NCBI GenBank assembly: GCA_963785765.1
Contig: CAWAWM010000001.1
Span: forward strand, 496,001-560,000
Source: DATBGO01 sp963785765
GTDB lineage: Bacteria > Actinomycetota > Actinomycetes > Streptosporangiales > Streptosporangiaceae
Length of the DNA stretch: 64,000 nucleotides
Reading direction: 5' to 3'
Positions 1 to 8,361 of the stretch are shown piece by piece; the stretch's first letter is position 1; the number at the start of each line of letters is the position of its first letter. The notes beneath the pieces are model-generated. The model did no database searches. It saw only the letters and a list, made by a program, of their open reading frames with translations, and was not told where the DNA came from. A program made the position numbers and the translations under genes.

Positions 1-1
1 C

Positions 2-286
2 CGTTACGTCATCTCCTGCGCGGACGCCAACAACTTCCTCGCCGGACTGAGCTGGAGCGTCTGGGGCTGGCACAAGACCGCGTACGGCCACGGCATGCAG
101 TGGATCAACACCTGCAGGCCAACCTGTGCGGCAGGCCATTTCAGCAAGTCCACGGTCTCGGTCGTGCTCTGGGGCACCAGCGGGCTATCCCGCCATGTGC
201 TGGCCTATCGCTGGCTCACGGTGATCTACCTCCATCACCGGCCGCCGCACACGCCGACCACCGTCACCTACGGGCTGCCGGGCTAG
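2..286 (+). CDS. Secreted hypothetical protein, 3' part only
   Basis: The open frame enters from the left edge and ends in TAG, giving the last 94 residues. It contains spaced cysteines and aromatic residues (ISCADANN, SWSVWGW, NTCRPTCAAGHF) that I recall from short exported actinobacterial proteins of unknown function. The pattern Cys-x3-Cys followed by AAGHF probably forms a disulfide in the exported protein. The signal peptide, if any, lies outside the window. I cannot assign a function. Confidence 0.6.
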   Translation, partial: RYVISCADANNFLAGLSWSVWGWHKTAYGHGMQWINTCRPTCAAGHFSKSTVSVVLWGTSGLSRHVLAYRWLTVIYLHHRPPHTPTTVTYGLPG

Positions 287-366
287 GCTCCGCCGGCGGG
301 GCGGCCCGGCGCTGTACTGGCTGGCGCCGCCCCGCCGACTGTCCGGCCAGGGCGTATGCTGACGCC

Positions 367-585
367 GTGCCCCGATATGAATACCGCTGCCGGGCCTGCG
401 GCGCCACGTTCGAGCAGACCCGGCCGATGAGCGAGTCGTCCACTCCGTGCAGCTGCCCGCAGGGCCACGACGACACGGTGAAGCTGCTCTCCACGGTCGC
501 CGTCGGCGGCCGGGCCAGCTCCTCGCCGGGCACTCAGGCCGGCGGCGGTGGTGGCTGCTGCGGCGGAGCCTGCGGCTGCCGCTGA
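367..585 (+). CDS. FmdB-family zinc ribbon protein
   Basis: This 72-residue protein opens with MPRYEYRCRACG, the hallmark of the FmdB/CxxC_CXXC_SSSS putative regulatory family. The first zinc knuckle is CRAC at residues 8-11. The second pair (CSC...) is a little degenerate. The C-terminus is a Gly/Cys-rich tail ending CCGGACGCR, which is often seen in actinobacterial members and may bind metal. The start is GTG. Its cellular role is not established. It stands alone ahead of the mycothiol-dependent enzyme gene. Confidence 0.8.
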   Translation: MPRYEYRCRACGATFEQTRPMSESSTPCSCPQGHDDTVKLLSTVAVGGRASSSPGTQAGGGGGCCGGACGCR

Positions 586-665
586 GCCGCACCAGCTCCG
601 CTGCAGGTCCGGCCTGCCCCGAACGTTCCAGGTAATCTGCCGCAGCCAAACCGCCGGAGGGCCCG

Positions 666-1442
666 ATGCCGCCGCTGGAGCCCGAGACCTGCTACGCGGA
701 GATCGCCGCCAGCACCGCCGCCCTGGCCGGCCTGATCAGCCAGGCTGACCTGGCGCTGCCCGTGCCGGCCTGCCCGGACTGGACCCTGCGCAATCTGGCT
801 ACCCACGTCGGCCGGGCTCATCGCTGGGCAGCTGAGATCACCGCCACCAGGTCAGCCGAGTTCATCCCGTTCCGCGCGGTGCCCGACGGGAGGTTTCCCG
901 ACGACCGGGCGGCCCAGCCGGACTGGCTGAACGCCGGCGCACAGCGCGTGATCTCGGCCGTCAGGGAAGCGGGCAGCGATCCGGTCTGGGCGTTCGGCAG
1001 CCTGGCGCCGGCCAGCTTCTGGGGCCGCCGGATGGCACATGAAACCGCCGTGCACCGCGCCGACGCCGAACTCGCGACGGGGCACGAGCCGATGTTCGCG
1101 CCTAACCTGGCCGCCGACGCGATCGACGAATGGCTGGGCTTAATGTCCGGGCCGGTCAGCGGCCGCCCCGACCCGCGCCTCGAGGCGCTGCCCGACGGGC
1201 GCGCCCTGCACGTGCACGCCACCGACAGCGAGCTGACCGGGACCGGTGAGTGGCTGGTGCGGCACGAGCACTCAGCGGTCCAGGTCGACCGCGGTCACGC
1301 CCGGGCCGACGTCGCCATCCGCGGCCCGGCCGGGCGGCTGCTGCTGGTGCTCACCAGGCGGGTGCCGCCCGACGATCCCGCCGTCCAGGTGTCCGGCGAC
1401 CCCGCCCTGCTGTCCCGCTGGCTGGAGTACACCCCGTTCTGA
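666..1442 (+). CDS. Maleylpyruvate isomerase family mycothiol-dependent enzyme
   Basis: The 258-residue protein has the DinB-like four-helix N-terminal domain of the MDMPI family (TIGR03083 type). There is a metal-ligand His in LRNLATHVGRAH and a Glu/His pair in HETAVHRADAE, which together form the expected divalent-metal site. The C-terminal half (about residues 160-258) is the small alpha/beta SCP2-like domain typical of the family. Such enzymes use or modify mycothiol, the actinobacterial thiol, but this member's substrate is unknown. A good GGAGGG ribosome site lies 4 bases before ATG. Confidence 0.85.
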   Translation: MPPLEPETCYAEIAASTAALAGLISQADLALPVPACPDWTLRNLATHVGRAHRWAAEITATRSAEFIPFRAVPDGRFPDDRAAQPDWLNAGAQRVISAVREAGSDPVWAFGSLAPASFWGRRMAHETAVHRADAELATGHEPMFAPNLAADAIDEWLGLMSGPVSGRPDPRLEALPDGRALHVHATDSELTGTGEWLVRHEHSAVQVDRGHARADVAIRGPAGRLLLVLTRRVPPDDPAVQVSGDPALLSRWLEYTPF

Positions 1443-1502
1443 TCCAGCCAGCCCCGCCAGCCGCCGTGGCCCGCGCGGGCACCAGGTGCGCACCGGCGGC
1501 CG

Positions 1503-2078
1503 CTAGAGCCAGCTCACCCGCGCACTCGCCGCCGGGCCGCCCGCTGGTGCCGCCGCGAGCTCGCCGGCCTGCACCCGGCCGAGCAGGGTCCGGACCGCCG
1601 CCGTGATCTCGGGTAGGCAGCGCCGGAGTTCGCTAGCGTCCGCTGCCGTGGTGCGGTCCGTGGCCAGGCCCGCTCGCTGGACGAGGCCCTCCAGGTCACC
1701 GAGCTGCTCGCCGACCCACCGGACCGGATCGGCCGACAGCTGCGGGTCAAAGACCCGGCGGCCAGGTTCCCAGCCGCGGAAGACCGGATGGTGGTGAGCC
1801 CGGTCCAGGGTGCCTGGCGGCCCGCTGGCATCCTCGAGCAGATCCGCTCGCCAGACCGGCTGGCCCACCTCGATGGGTCTGGCCGAATAGATCGACCCCT
1901 TGAGGTCGCCCGCCGCAATGGACCTGACCTCCAGGCGCACGCCCCGTTCCGCTCCCTCCTGCCCGGGCAGCGGATCCGGATCAATGATGTAGAGGTCGCT
2001 CACCAGCACACCGAACCGCTCGAATCCGAACACGTACAGCACCTCAGGCCTCCTCTGCTCAGCTGACTCTGCCACCAT
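1503..2078 (-). CDS. Conserved actinobacterial hypothetical protein
   Basis: This is a 191-residue soluble protein with no signal peptide or membrane segment. Its first half carries YVFGFERFGVLVSDLYIIDPDPLPGQEG and then RGVRLEVR. I associate this pattern with an uncharacterised actinobacterial family. The open frame extends another 50 codons upstream, but that part is low-complexity Arg-rich sequence, so the internal ATG before VAESAEQ is preferred. No strong ribosome site is visible. Function unknown. Confidence 0.6.
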   Translation of the reverse strand: MVAESAEQRRPEVLYVFGFERFGVLVSDLYIIDPDPLPGQEGAERGVRLEVRSIAAGDLKGSIYSARPIEVGQPVWRADLLEDASGPPGTLDRAHHHPVFRGWEPGRRVFDPQLSADPVRWVGEQLGDLEGLVQRAGLATDRTTAADASELRRCLPEITAAVRTLLGRVQAGELAAAPAGGPAASARVSWL

Positions 2079-2287
2079 GTTCGCTGGCCGCGGCAGGCTC
2101 CGCCACTTCGGGCCCCGCGCCCGCTCCTCGCGGGAGCGCTGTGATTCCAGGTGCCTGCGGGGCGTTCCGCGCGCGCCTGCCTGGACCAGGACCGGCGGAC
2201 CGCACGCCGTGACCACCGCCGCTCGCAACGGCGAACCTGAGCCTGCCGGCCAGCGGCCCGAGGAGGCGACGCGCCCGGCTCGCTGCT

Positions 2288-2357
2288 AGAGTGGAATACT
2301 CAGAATTCGTACCTTATTGCTCAGTCAATAGCATTCTGGAATTTATTCCATTGCCTT
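2288..2357 (+). promoter_or_regulatory. AT-rich promoter region with two dyads, upstream of CHAD-ParA operon
   Basis: About 70 bases of strongly AT-rich DNA stand out from the surrounding GC-rich sequence. They contain TATTG-N6-CAATA (2315-2330) and TGGAAT-TT-ATTCCA (2337-2350), both perfect inverted repeats. The second ends about 25 bases before the TTG start of the CHAD gene. The layout looks like a regulated promoter with operator sites. I could not fix the -10 and -35 boxes with confidence. Confidence 0.5.
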
Positions 2358-2375
2358 TAGCGGCGGGGTTACCCA

Positions 2376-3977
2376 TTGCAGAACGCCTTCCGGGAGTTCG
2401 CGCTCGACGGCGCCGGCTCGCCAGCGCCTGATGGCGCCCTGCCGGCGCCAGGCTCAGCGTTCAGGTGGGCGGCGGCCAGCAGGCCCCGGACGCTGCGGCG
2501 GGTCTGGCTCGACACCTTCGACTGGCGGCTCTACCGGGCCGGGCTGACCCTTGAGCAGGTCAGCTGCCGGGGGCGGACCGACCTCACGCTCACCGGCCGG
2601 GACGGCACGGTCATCGCGGCCGAGCATGTCGGACCTGGACTGCCTGGTGAGTCGGCCGCACCGCGGAAATCCGCCGGGCTGCCGAAGTGGCCGGGCAAGC
2701 TCGACTCGCTGCCGCCTGGACCGCTGCGGGAGCGCCTCGGACCGGTGGTCGGGGTCCGGGCCCTGGCCCCGGTCGCCAAGGCGGTCAGCGTCATCCGCGA
2801 GCGCCCGGCGCTGAACTCCGATGACAAGACGGTGGCCAGGGTCACCGTGGACCGGATGTCCGTCAGCTATCCTGCCCGGGCCACGCCCCCGGCCCGGCTC
2901 GCCGTGACCGCGCTGCGCGGCTATCAGCCGCAGGCGGTTCGCCTGGCCGACGTACTGGCCGCCGCTCCTGGCGTGGCGGACACCACCCAGTCAGCGCTGG
3001 AAGCGGCACTGGCATCGGCCGGCCGGCGGCCAGGTGACTACTCGGGCAAGATCAACGTAGAGCTGACCCCCGCGATGCCGGCCGCTGTCGCGCTGGCCAC
3101 CGTCCTGACCGCGCTGCTGGACACGCTGGAGGCCAACGTCCAGGGCACGGTGCACGACCTGGACATCGAATTCCTGCACGACCTGCGGATCGCGGTGCGC
3201 CGCACCAGGTCCGCGCTCAAGCTGGTCGGCAGCGTCCTGCCGGCCGGCCTGGCCAGCAAGTACCGGCCCGAATTCAAATGGCTCGGTGACCTGACCACCC
3301 CGACCAGGGACTACGACGTATACCTGTTCGACTTCCCGGGCATGGCCGAGAGCCTGGTGGCGGCCAAGCCCGCGGAACTTCAGCCGTTCCACGACTATCT
3401 TGCGCGTAAGCGCGCGGCGGCACAGCGGCAGCTGGCCCGTGGTCTTCGTTCGGCACGGTTTTCCCGGCTCACCGTCGGCTGGCGGGAAGCCCTGGCCGCG
3501 ACGGTACCCGGCAGGCGGCGTCCCACGGCCGCCGCCATCGCCGCCGCCAAGATCACCCGCGCGCACCAGCGGGTGCTCGCCCAGGGCGCCGCGATCACCG
3601 CGATCTCTCCCCCGGACAGCTTGCACGACCTGCGCAAACGCTGTAAGGAGCTGCGCTATCTGCTGGAGATCTTCGGTTCGCTCTATGATCCCGGTGAGCA
3701 ATGGCAGGCGGTGCGGGAGCTGAAGGGCCTGCAGGACTGCCTCGGCGAATTCCAGGACACTCAGGTGCAGTACGAAAAGATCCGGGCCTACGCGGCCGAG
3801 ATGATGGCCGAGCGGATGGCTCCCGCGACGACGCTGCTCGCGATGGGCGAGATCGCCGCTGGGCTGATTGTCAGGCAGCGGCGGGCCCGCAGCGAGTTCG
3901 GCGGCAGGTTCAGCGACTTTGCCAGCCCGCTCAGCCAGAGCCGGATCCGGGCCCTCACCGAGAGGGCCGGAAAGTGA
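2376..3977 (+). CDS. CYTH/CHAD domain polyphosphate-type protein
   Basis: The 533-residue protein has a degenerate CYTH-like N-terminus (about 1-210). LDTFDWRLYRAGLTLE matches the 'YDTPDLRLARAG' strand, but the catalytic ExExK signature is not seen, so triphosphatase activity is doubtful. The C-terminal half (about 230-530) is a CHAD domain. It has paired helices with the conserved His and basic residues: FLHDLRIAVRRTRS near residue 265 and LHDLRKRCKELRYLLE near 415. CHAD domains bind inorganic polyphosphate and can target polyphosphate granules. The start is TTG after GGGG. Its last codons overlap the GTG start of a ParA ATPase, so the two are translationally coupled. Confidence 0.85.
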   Translation: MQNAFREFALDGAGSPAPDGALPAPGSAFRWAAASRPRTLRRVWLDTFDWRLYRAGLTLEQVSCRGRTDLTLTGRDGTVIAAEHVGPGLPGESAAPRKSAGLPKWPGKLDSLPPGPLRERLGPVVGVRALAPVAKAVSVIRERPALNSDDKTVARVTVDRMSVSYPARATPPARLAVTALRGYQPQAVRLADVLAAAPGVADTTQSALEAALASAGRRPGDYSGKINVELTPAMPAAVALATVLTALLDTLEANVQGTVHDLDIEFLHDLRIAVRRTRSALKLVGSVLPAGLASKYRPEFKWLGDLTTPTRDYDVYLFDFPGMAESLVAAKPAELQPFHDYLARKRAAAQRQLARGLRSARFSRLTVGWREALAATVPGRRRPTAAAIAAAKITRAHQRVLAQGAAITAISPPDSLHDLRKRCKELRYLLEIFGSLYDPGEQWQAVRELKGLQDCLGEFQDTQVQYEKIRAYAAEMMAERMAPATTLLAMGEIAAGLIVRQRRARSEFGGRFSDFASPLSQSRIRALTERAGK

Positions 3978-4747
3978 AGATCTTTGCCTCGTACAACATC
4001 AAAGGCGGGGTCGGCAAGACCGCGACCGCCGTCAACCTCGCTTACCTGGCGGCGCGTGCGGGCTACCGGGTCCTGCTCTGGGATCTCGACCCGCAGGCGG
4101 CGGCCAGCTTCCTGTTCCGGATCCGGCCGCGGGTCAAGGGCGGCGGCAAGGCGCTGATCGAGGGCACCCGGTCGATCGGCGACGCGATCAAGGCCACCGA
4201 CTTCGACAACCTGGATCTGCTTCCTGCCGACTTCACCTACCGGAACCTGGACCTCATCCTCGACAACGCCAAGAAGCCGACGCGCAAACTGCGCCGGCTG
4301 CTGACGCCGCTGCGCGCCGAATACGACATCATCTTCCTCGACTGCCCGCCCAGCATCTCGCTGCTGTCCGAGAGCGTCCTGCAAGCCGCTGACGTGCTGC
4401 TGGTCCCGCTGATCCCGACCACGCTGTCGGTCCGGACGCTCGATCAGCTCACCGAGTTCATCTCAGGCTTCGACGGGCAGAAGCCACGGGTCCTGGCGTT
4501 CTTCTCCATGATTGACCGCAGGAAGCGGCTGCATCTGGACATAGCCGAGCAGCTTCCCGCGCAGCGGCCCGACTTCGCGGCGACCGCCATCCCGGCGCTC
4601 TCGGTGATCGAGCAGATGTCGGTGCACCGCGCTCCGGTGACCGTGTTCGCGCCGCGCAGCGTCGCCGCCCGCAGTTACGCCGCGCTCTGGGCCGAGGTCA
4701 GAGCGCGCGGCGCCCTGCCGGCACCCCGCGGCCGGTCCGTCAGCTGA
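3974..4747 (+). CDS. Orphan ParA/MinD-type ATPase coupled to CHAD protein
   Basis: This 257-residue P-loop ATPase has the deviant Walker A KGGVGKTATAVNL near residue 10 (signature Lys present, second Thr replaced by Ala). It also has the Walker A' motif LLWDLDPQAAAS and the Walker B motif IIFLDCPPS. It lacks the N-terminal DNA-binding domain of plasmid ParA, and no ParB or centromere-like repeat is nearby. That makes it a small orphan ParA of the cargo-positioning kind. GTG overlaps the TGA of the CHAD gene (GTGA). Its 3' end overlaps the convergent hydrolase gene by 8 bases. Inference: it positions or segregates the polyphosphate-bound CHAD partner. Confidence 0.85.
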   Translation: MKIFASYNIKGGVGKTATAVNLAYLAARAGYRVLLWDLDPQAAASFLFRIRPRVKGGGKALIEGTRSIGDAIKATDFDNLDLLPADFTYRNLDLILDNAKKPTRKLRRLLTPLRAEYDIIFLDCPPSISLLSESVLQAADVLLVPLIPTTLSVRTLDQLTEFISGFDGQKPRVLAFFSMIDRRKRLHLDIAEQLPAQRPDFAATAIPALSVIEQMSVHRAPVTVFAPRSVAARSYAALWAEVRARGALPAPRGRSVS

Positions 4748-5711
4748 GGCCGAAAATGAACCCGATTATCGCCGCGCTGACCTCGTCAGGCCGCTCCTGC
4801 TGAGTCCAGTGCCCGCAGCCGGGCAGCACCACGGGCTCGGCGAGCAGCGGTGCGAAGTCGCGCAGCTTCGGAAGCATCTGCAGCGCGCCAGGGAACCTGA
4901 TCACCAGGTCACGATCGCCGACTAGATACAGAGCGGGGACCGTAACCGGCGCGTGGTGCCAGGCCGCCGTGAGTTCCCAGTTGCGGTCCAGGTTGCGGTA
5001 CCAGTTCAGCGGGCCGGTGAAGCCCGCGGCGGCGTAGTCCGCCGCGTAGGTCTCGAGGTCAGCGCTGGTCAGCCAGGGCGGCAGGACCTGCGGGTCGACG
5101 CAGGTGTCCAGAAAGCCGCCGCCGGGCGGGACGACGGGCAGCCCGGGCGGCGCGTCGCCGGAGGCGCTGTAGAGCACCTTGCGCAAGGTGAGCAGCGGGT
5201 CCCGGCCGAGCTCGGCGTCGGCGACGCCCGGCTGCTGGAAGTAGACCATGTAGAAGCCGTCGCCGATCCGCTCCCGTAGCGCGGCGACCGGGGCCCTGCT
5301 CCCCCGCGGCCGGTACATCGCGCTCAGCCCGATCACGCCGCGGACCCGGTCGGGCCGCAGCAGCGCCGTGTGCCAGGCGACCGGAGCGCCCCAGTCGTGG
5401 CCGGCCACCACCGCGCTCGGCGCGCCGAGCGCGTCCATGAGCGCGATCACGTCGCCGGTCAGATGCAGGATCGTGTACTGATCGGCCCGCTCGGGCGCCT
5501 CGGTCCTGCAGTACCCGCGCTGATCCGGCGCGACCGCGTGGAAGCCCGCCGCGGCCAGCGCGGTCAGCTGGTGCCGCCACGAGTACCAGCTCTCCGGGAA
5601 GCCATGTAGCAGCAGCACCAGCGGCCCAGTGCCTGCCTCGGCGATGTGCATCCGCAGCCCGCGGGCGTCGATGTCGCGATGGGTGATTCCGGTACTGCCC
5701 GGCGACTCCAT
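4740..5711 (-). CDS. Alpha/beta hydrolase, epoxide-hydrolase-like
   Basis: This 323-residue enzyme has the HGFPESWYSWRHQ oxyanion region and the nucleophile elbow GHDWG (Asp nucleophile, as in epoxide hydrolases and haloalkane dehalogenases). A tyrosine-containing cap follows, then a late acid in LVGDRDLV and a catalytic His in GCGHWTQQERP. DQRGYCRTEAP is the usual 'DxRGxG' strand. The chosen ATG (MESPG) precedes the domain closely. The longer open frame upstream looks non-coding. The physiological substrate is unknown. Confidence 0.85.
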   Translation of the reverse strand: MESPGSTGITHRDIDARGLRMHIAEAGTGPLVLLLHGFPESWYSWRHQLTALAAAGFHAVAPDQRGYCRTEAPERADQYTILHLTGDVIALMDALGAPSAVVAGHDWGAPVAWHTALLRPDRVRGVIGLSAMYRPRGSRAPVAALRERIGDGFYMVYFQQPGVADAELGRDPLLTLRKVLYSASGDAPPGLPVVPPGGGFLDTCVDPQVLPPWLTSADLETYAADYAAAGFTGPLNWYRNLDRNWELTAAWHHAPVTVPALYLVGDRDLVIRFPGALQMLPKLRDFAPLLAEPVVLPGCGHWTQQERPDEVSAAIIGFIFGLS

Positions 5712-5873
5712 AGCGGGACAATATCGCGGCCCGCGCCCGGGCGGCCGGGGCAGCCGGCTGGCGATCACGGACAAAGCTACCGCCCAACAGGTCTTTGTGA
5801 CCGATTGCAAGTACATAAGGTGCCAGGACAGGCCATGCTGTACTGAGGAATATTGTCTGCGTGAGGGGGGCTT

Positions 5874-6380
5874 GTGAGCCGCAGGCTGCTTCGGCTGGAG
5901 ATTCCGGTCTTCCCGGAGCGAAAGACGTTCCGGGTACACGATCCGGCCGCTGATCCGGACGCCCCCGGCGGCCCGTTGCCGCCCGCTGACGCGCTCATCA
6001 GCGCCAGCCGCGATCAGATGCTGGTCGCCTGCGCCCAGGAGCATGTGGGCGTGCAGCTCACCATCGAGGAATGGGAGGACGCCCCCGCCGCGTTCAGCGA
6101 AGGCTACGAGGACGAGGCGAAGTGCGTGCTCTACCTGCGCGGCCACCTGAGCGTGGCCGACATGGGCACAACCGGGCGGGCGCTACGCAGCGTGCGCCTG
6201 GTCGGCGGCGTCGGCGACTATGGCGTCCGGGTCTACACCCGCAACCGCACCGAGGCAGTCCGCCGCTATGCAGACCTGTTCAAGCTCGACGCCGACCCGC
6301 TCGGCGATGAGTTCCAGCAGGCCCGGAGGCGGCTCGAAGGGCTGGAGCAGTACCTCATCCAGCTCTGGCGGGAATCCTGA
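5874..6380 (+). CDS. Hypothetical protein, 168 aa
   Basis: A soluble acidic protein with a GTG start and a clear GAGGGGGG ribosome site. Visible patterns are VGVQLTIEEWED, ECVLY-like KCVLYLRGHLSVADMG and an Arg-rich C-terminal helix (QQARRRLEGLEQYL). There is no membrane segment or known catalytic motif. It is divergent from the hydrolase gene across a 162-base gap. I do not recognise the family. Confidence 0.6.
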   Translation: MSRRLLRLEIPVFPERKTFRVHDPAADPDAPGGPLPPADALISASRDQMLVACAQEHVGVQLTIEEWEDAPAAFSEGYEDEAKCVLYLRGHLSVADMGTTGRALRSVRLVGGVGDYGVRVYTRNRTEAVRRYADLFKLDADPLGDEFQQARRRLEGLEQYLIQLWRES

Positions 6381-6473
6381 GCCGACGGCACGCCTAACGC
6401 CAGCTCCTGGCCGCTGCTGGTCCTGCCACCGCTGGTCTGGCCGCCGCTGGTCCGGCCACCGCAGCCCAGCTGC

Positions 6474-6890
6474 CTAGGACGCGTTGCCTGCCGGCACGGA
6501 CGCCTTGCCTGCCGGCACGGACGCCTTGCCTGCCGGCACGGACGCCTTGCCTGCCGACCCGGACGCCTTGCCCAGCTGCAGGTCAGCGTGGCCGTCGCCG
6601 CTCGCTGGGGTCAGCTGCCTCGTCACGCGATGCGGTGTGGTCGAGCGCGCATGCGACTGCCGGTCGGTGCTCATCCGGAACGGGCCGAGGGCGTACACCA
6701 GCATCGAGACGCCCGCGATCACCACCACCGAGATCAGGGCCAGGACGAGCCGGACCCGGGGCGACCTGAGCACGGCGGCCAGGCCGGGATGGCCGAACGA
6801 AGTCAGCCGCGAGGCCAGCAGCGGATCGTCATCTGCAAGCTTGCGCTCCATCTCGTCGAGCATGCGCTGCTCGTCCATGGAAAGCGCCAT
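6474..6890 (-). CDS. DUF3040 membrane protein with C-terminal 7-residue repeats
   Basis: This 138-residue protein begins MALSMDEQRMLDEMERKLADDDPLLASRL, the conserved DUF3040 head. A transmembrane segment follows at about residues 45-70 (VRLVLALISVVVIAGVSMLVYAL). Most DUF3040 proteins have two membrane helices, so this one seems shortened. The C-terminus is four copies of a KASVPAG-type heptad, encoded by 21-base tandem repeats. The ribosome site GGAGGTGCGTC directly precedes ATG. Function unknown. Confidence 0.85.
   Translation of the reverse strand: MALSMDEQRMLDEMERKLADDDPLLASRLTSFGHPGLAAVLRSPRVRLVLALISVVVIAGVSMLVYALGPFRMSTDRQSHARSTTPHRVTRQLTPASGDGHADLQLGKASGSAGKASVPAGKASVPAGKASVPAGNAS
6478..6570. 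repeat. 21-bp tandem repeat in DUF3040 gene
   Basis: Four full copies plus a partial copy of GACGCCTTGCCTGCCGGCACG lie at the 3' end of the DUF3040 gene. The period is a multiple of three, so the frame is kept. The repeats encode KASVPAG heptads. Confidence 0.9.
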
Positions 6891-7098
6891 GACGCACCTC
6901 CGGGCCGCCTCACGCCGTCACCGCCGAGCGTATCGGTGGCGGACTGACTCTAACTATCCCCCGCAGCGGGATTTTTTACCCGTGCTTTGCGGCCTGGTTG
7001 TGCACTTTGGCCCGGGCAAGATGCCGCCCGGCCGCCCCGGCGCCGTGGCTGTCGAATATGTATTTGATTTCATCGAACTGACATTCTAGGCTGCCGGT

Positions 7099-8361
7099 AT
7101 GCGATGGGATACGCTGCGGATCCAGCAGGGTGACGCGGCCAGCCGCCAGGCCGACGATCCGCCGGCACTGTTCAGCCCGCCAGCACTGTCCGGCCCGCCA
7201 GCACTGTCCGGCCCGCCAGCACTGTCCGGCCCGCCAGCACTGTCCGGCCCGCCAGCACTGTCCGCCCCGCCAGCACTGTCCGCCCCGCCAGCACTGTCCG
7301 GCACCGGCGCGGTCACCAGGACCTTTCAGACGCCTGGTTTCCGCGGCATTACCTTCTACGAGATCCAGGCCCGGTCAATCATCAACCGGGTACCCCCGGC
7401 GTCCAGGATGGCGTTCCGGTGGACGATCAACCCGTACCGGGGCTGCAGCCACGGCTGTGTCTACTGCTTCGCCCGGCATACCCATACCTATCTGGACCTG
7501 GACGCAGGTCTCGATTTCAACTCCAAGATCATCGTGAAAGTGAACGCGGCGGAGCTGGCCAGGCGTGAGCTCGCCAGCCCGCGCTGGACCGGCGAGCACG
7601 TCGCCATGGGCACGAACGTGGACTGTTACCAGCGGGCCGAGGGCCGCTACCGGATCATGCCCGGCATCATCGGCGCTCTGCGGGACGCGGCCAACCCGTT
7701 CTCCATCCTCACCAAGGGCACCTTGATCCTGCGGGATATCGATCTGCTTGCGGACGCGGCACAGGTCACCGAGGTGGGGCTCAACGTGTCGGTGGGCTTT
7801 GTCGACAGGGAGCTTTCCCGCTGTGTCGAGCCAGGCACCCCGAGCCCGCAGCGGCGGCTTGGCGTCTGTGCCGCGCTCACCGCCCGGGGGCTGCGCTGCG
7901 GGGTGCTCATGGGCCCGGTGCTGCCGTTCCTGTCTGACTCACCGGCGCAGCTCAAGGCCACGGTGACGCAGATCGCCCAGGCCGGGGCCAGCCATGTCAG
8001 CCCGATCGTGCTGCACCTGCGGCCCGGAGCCAGGGAGTGGTACCTGGCCTGGCTCCGCGAGCACCACCCGGGCCTGGTCGGCTCCTACCGTTCGCTGTAC
8101 AGCTCGGGCGCGTATGCGCCCCGGGCCTATCAGCAGCAGATAGCCGATCAGGTCCGGGAGCTGGCGGCCGCCGCCGGCGTCGGCCGGGCCAGCCCGGCGC
8201 AGGCCAGGAGGGTCAGGCGCCGACACCAGGCCGGCACCATGGCGCCGGGTCCTGGCCAGCGCTCACAACTCGGCCCGGCCAGCCCGCACGACTCGGGCCC
8301 GGATGGCTCAAGGCTAGGCTCAGCGAGCCGGCCGGCCGCCGTTCAGCTCGCGCTGCTGTGA
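7099..8361 (+). CDS. Rv2578c-family radical SAM protein
   Basis: The 420-residue protein starts MRWDTLRI as expected for the Rv2578c family. It then has an expanded PPALSG repeat (residues 21-68) before the conserved core. The radical SAM cluster motif is CSHGCVYCF (CxxxCxxC, about residue 116), preceded by NPYRG. Later motifs include MGTNVDCYQRAEGRYR and the barrel strand VGLNVSVGF. These enzymes are related to spore-photoproduct-lyase-like radical SAM proteins, and their reaction is not established. The C-terminal 60 residues are low complexity. It is longer than usual family members because of the repeats and tail. Confidence 0.88.
   Translation: MRWDTLRIQQGDAASRQADDPPALFSPPALSGPPALSGPPALSGPPALSGPPALSAPPALSAPPALSGTGAVTRTFQTPGFRGITFYEIQARSIINRVPPASRMAFRWTINPYRGCSHGCVYCFARHTHTYLDLDAGLDFNSKIIVKVNAAELARRELASPRWTGEHVAMGTNVDCYQRAEGRYRIMPGIIGALRDAANPFSILTKGTLILRDIDLLADAAQVTEVGLNVSVGFVDRELSRCVEPGTPSPQRRLGVCAALTARGLRCGVLMGPVLPFLSDSPAQLKATVTQIAQAGASHVSPIVLHLRPGAREWYLAWLREHHPGLVGSYRSLYSSGAYAPRAYQQQIADQVRELAAAAGVGRASPAQARRVRRRHQAGTMAPGPGQRSQLGPASPHDSGPDGSRLGSASRPAAVQLALL
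7159..7302. repeat. 18-bp tandem repeat in radical SAM gene
   Basis: Eight units of an 18-base repeat of the type CCGCCAGCACTGTCCGGC encode PPALSG or close variants. The four central copies are identical or nearly so, which points to recent slippage or unequal crossing-over. Confidence 0.93.

Noticed and set aside
3974..4747. Chromosome or plasmid partition locus
   Set aside because: There is no ParB gene and no parS-like 16-bp palindromes nearby. The partner is a CHAD protein, so origin segregation is unlikely.
5712..6146. N-terminal extension of the alpha/beta hydrolase frame
   Set aside because: The added sequence covers the intergenic region and the start of the divergent gene, and lacks hydrolase similarity.
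7159..7302. Possible CRISPR array
   Set aside because: The units are contiguous 18-bp tandem repeats without spacers and lie in frame inside a protein gene.
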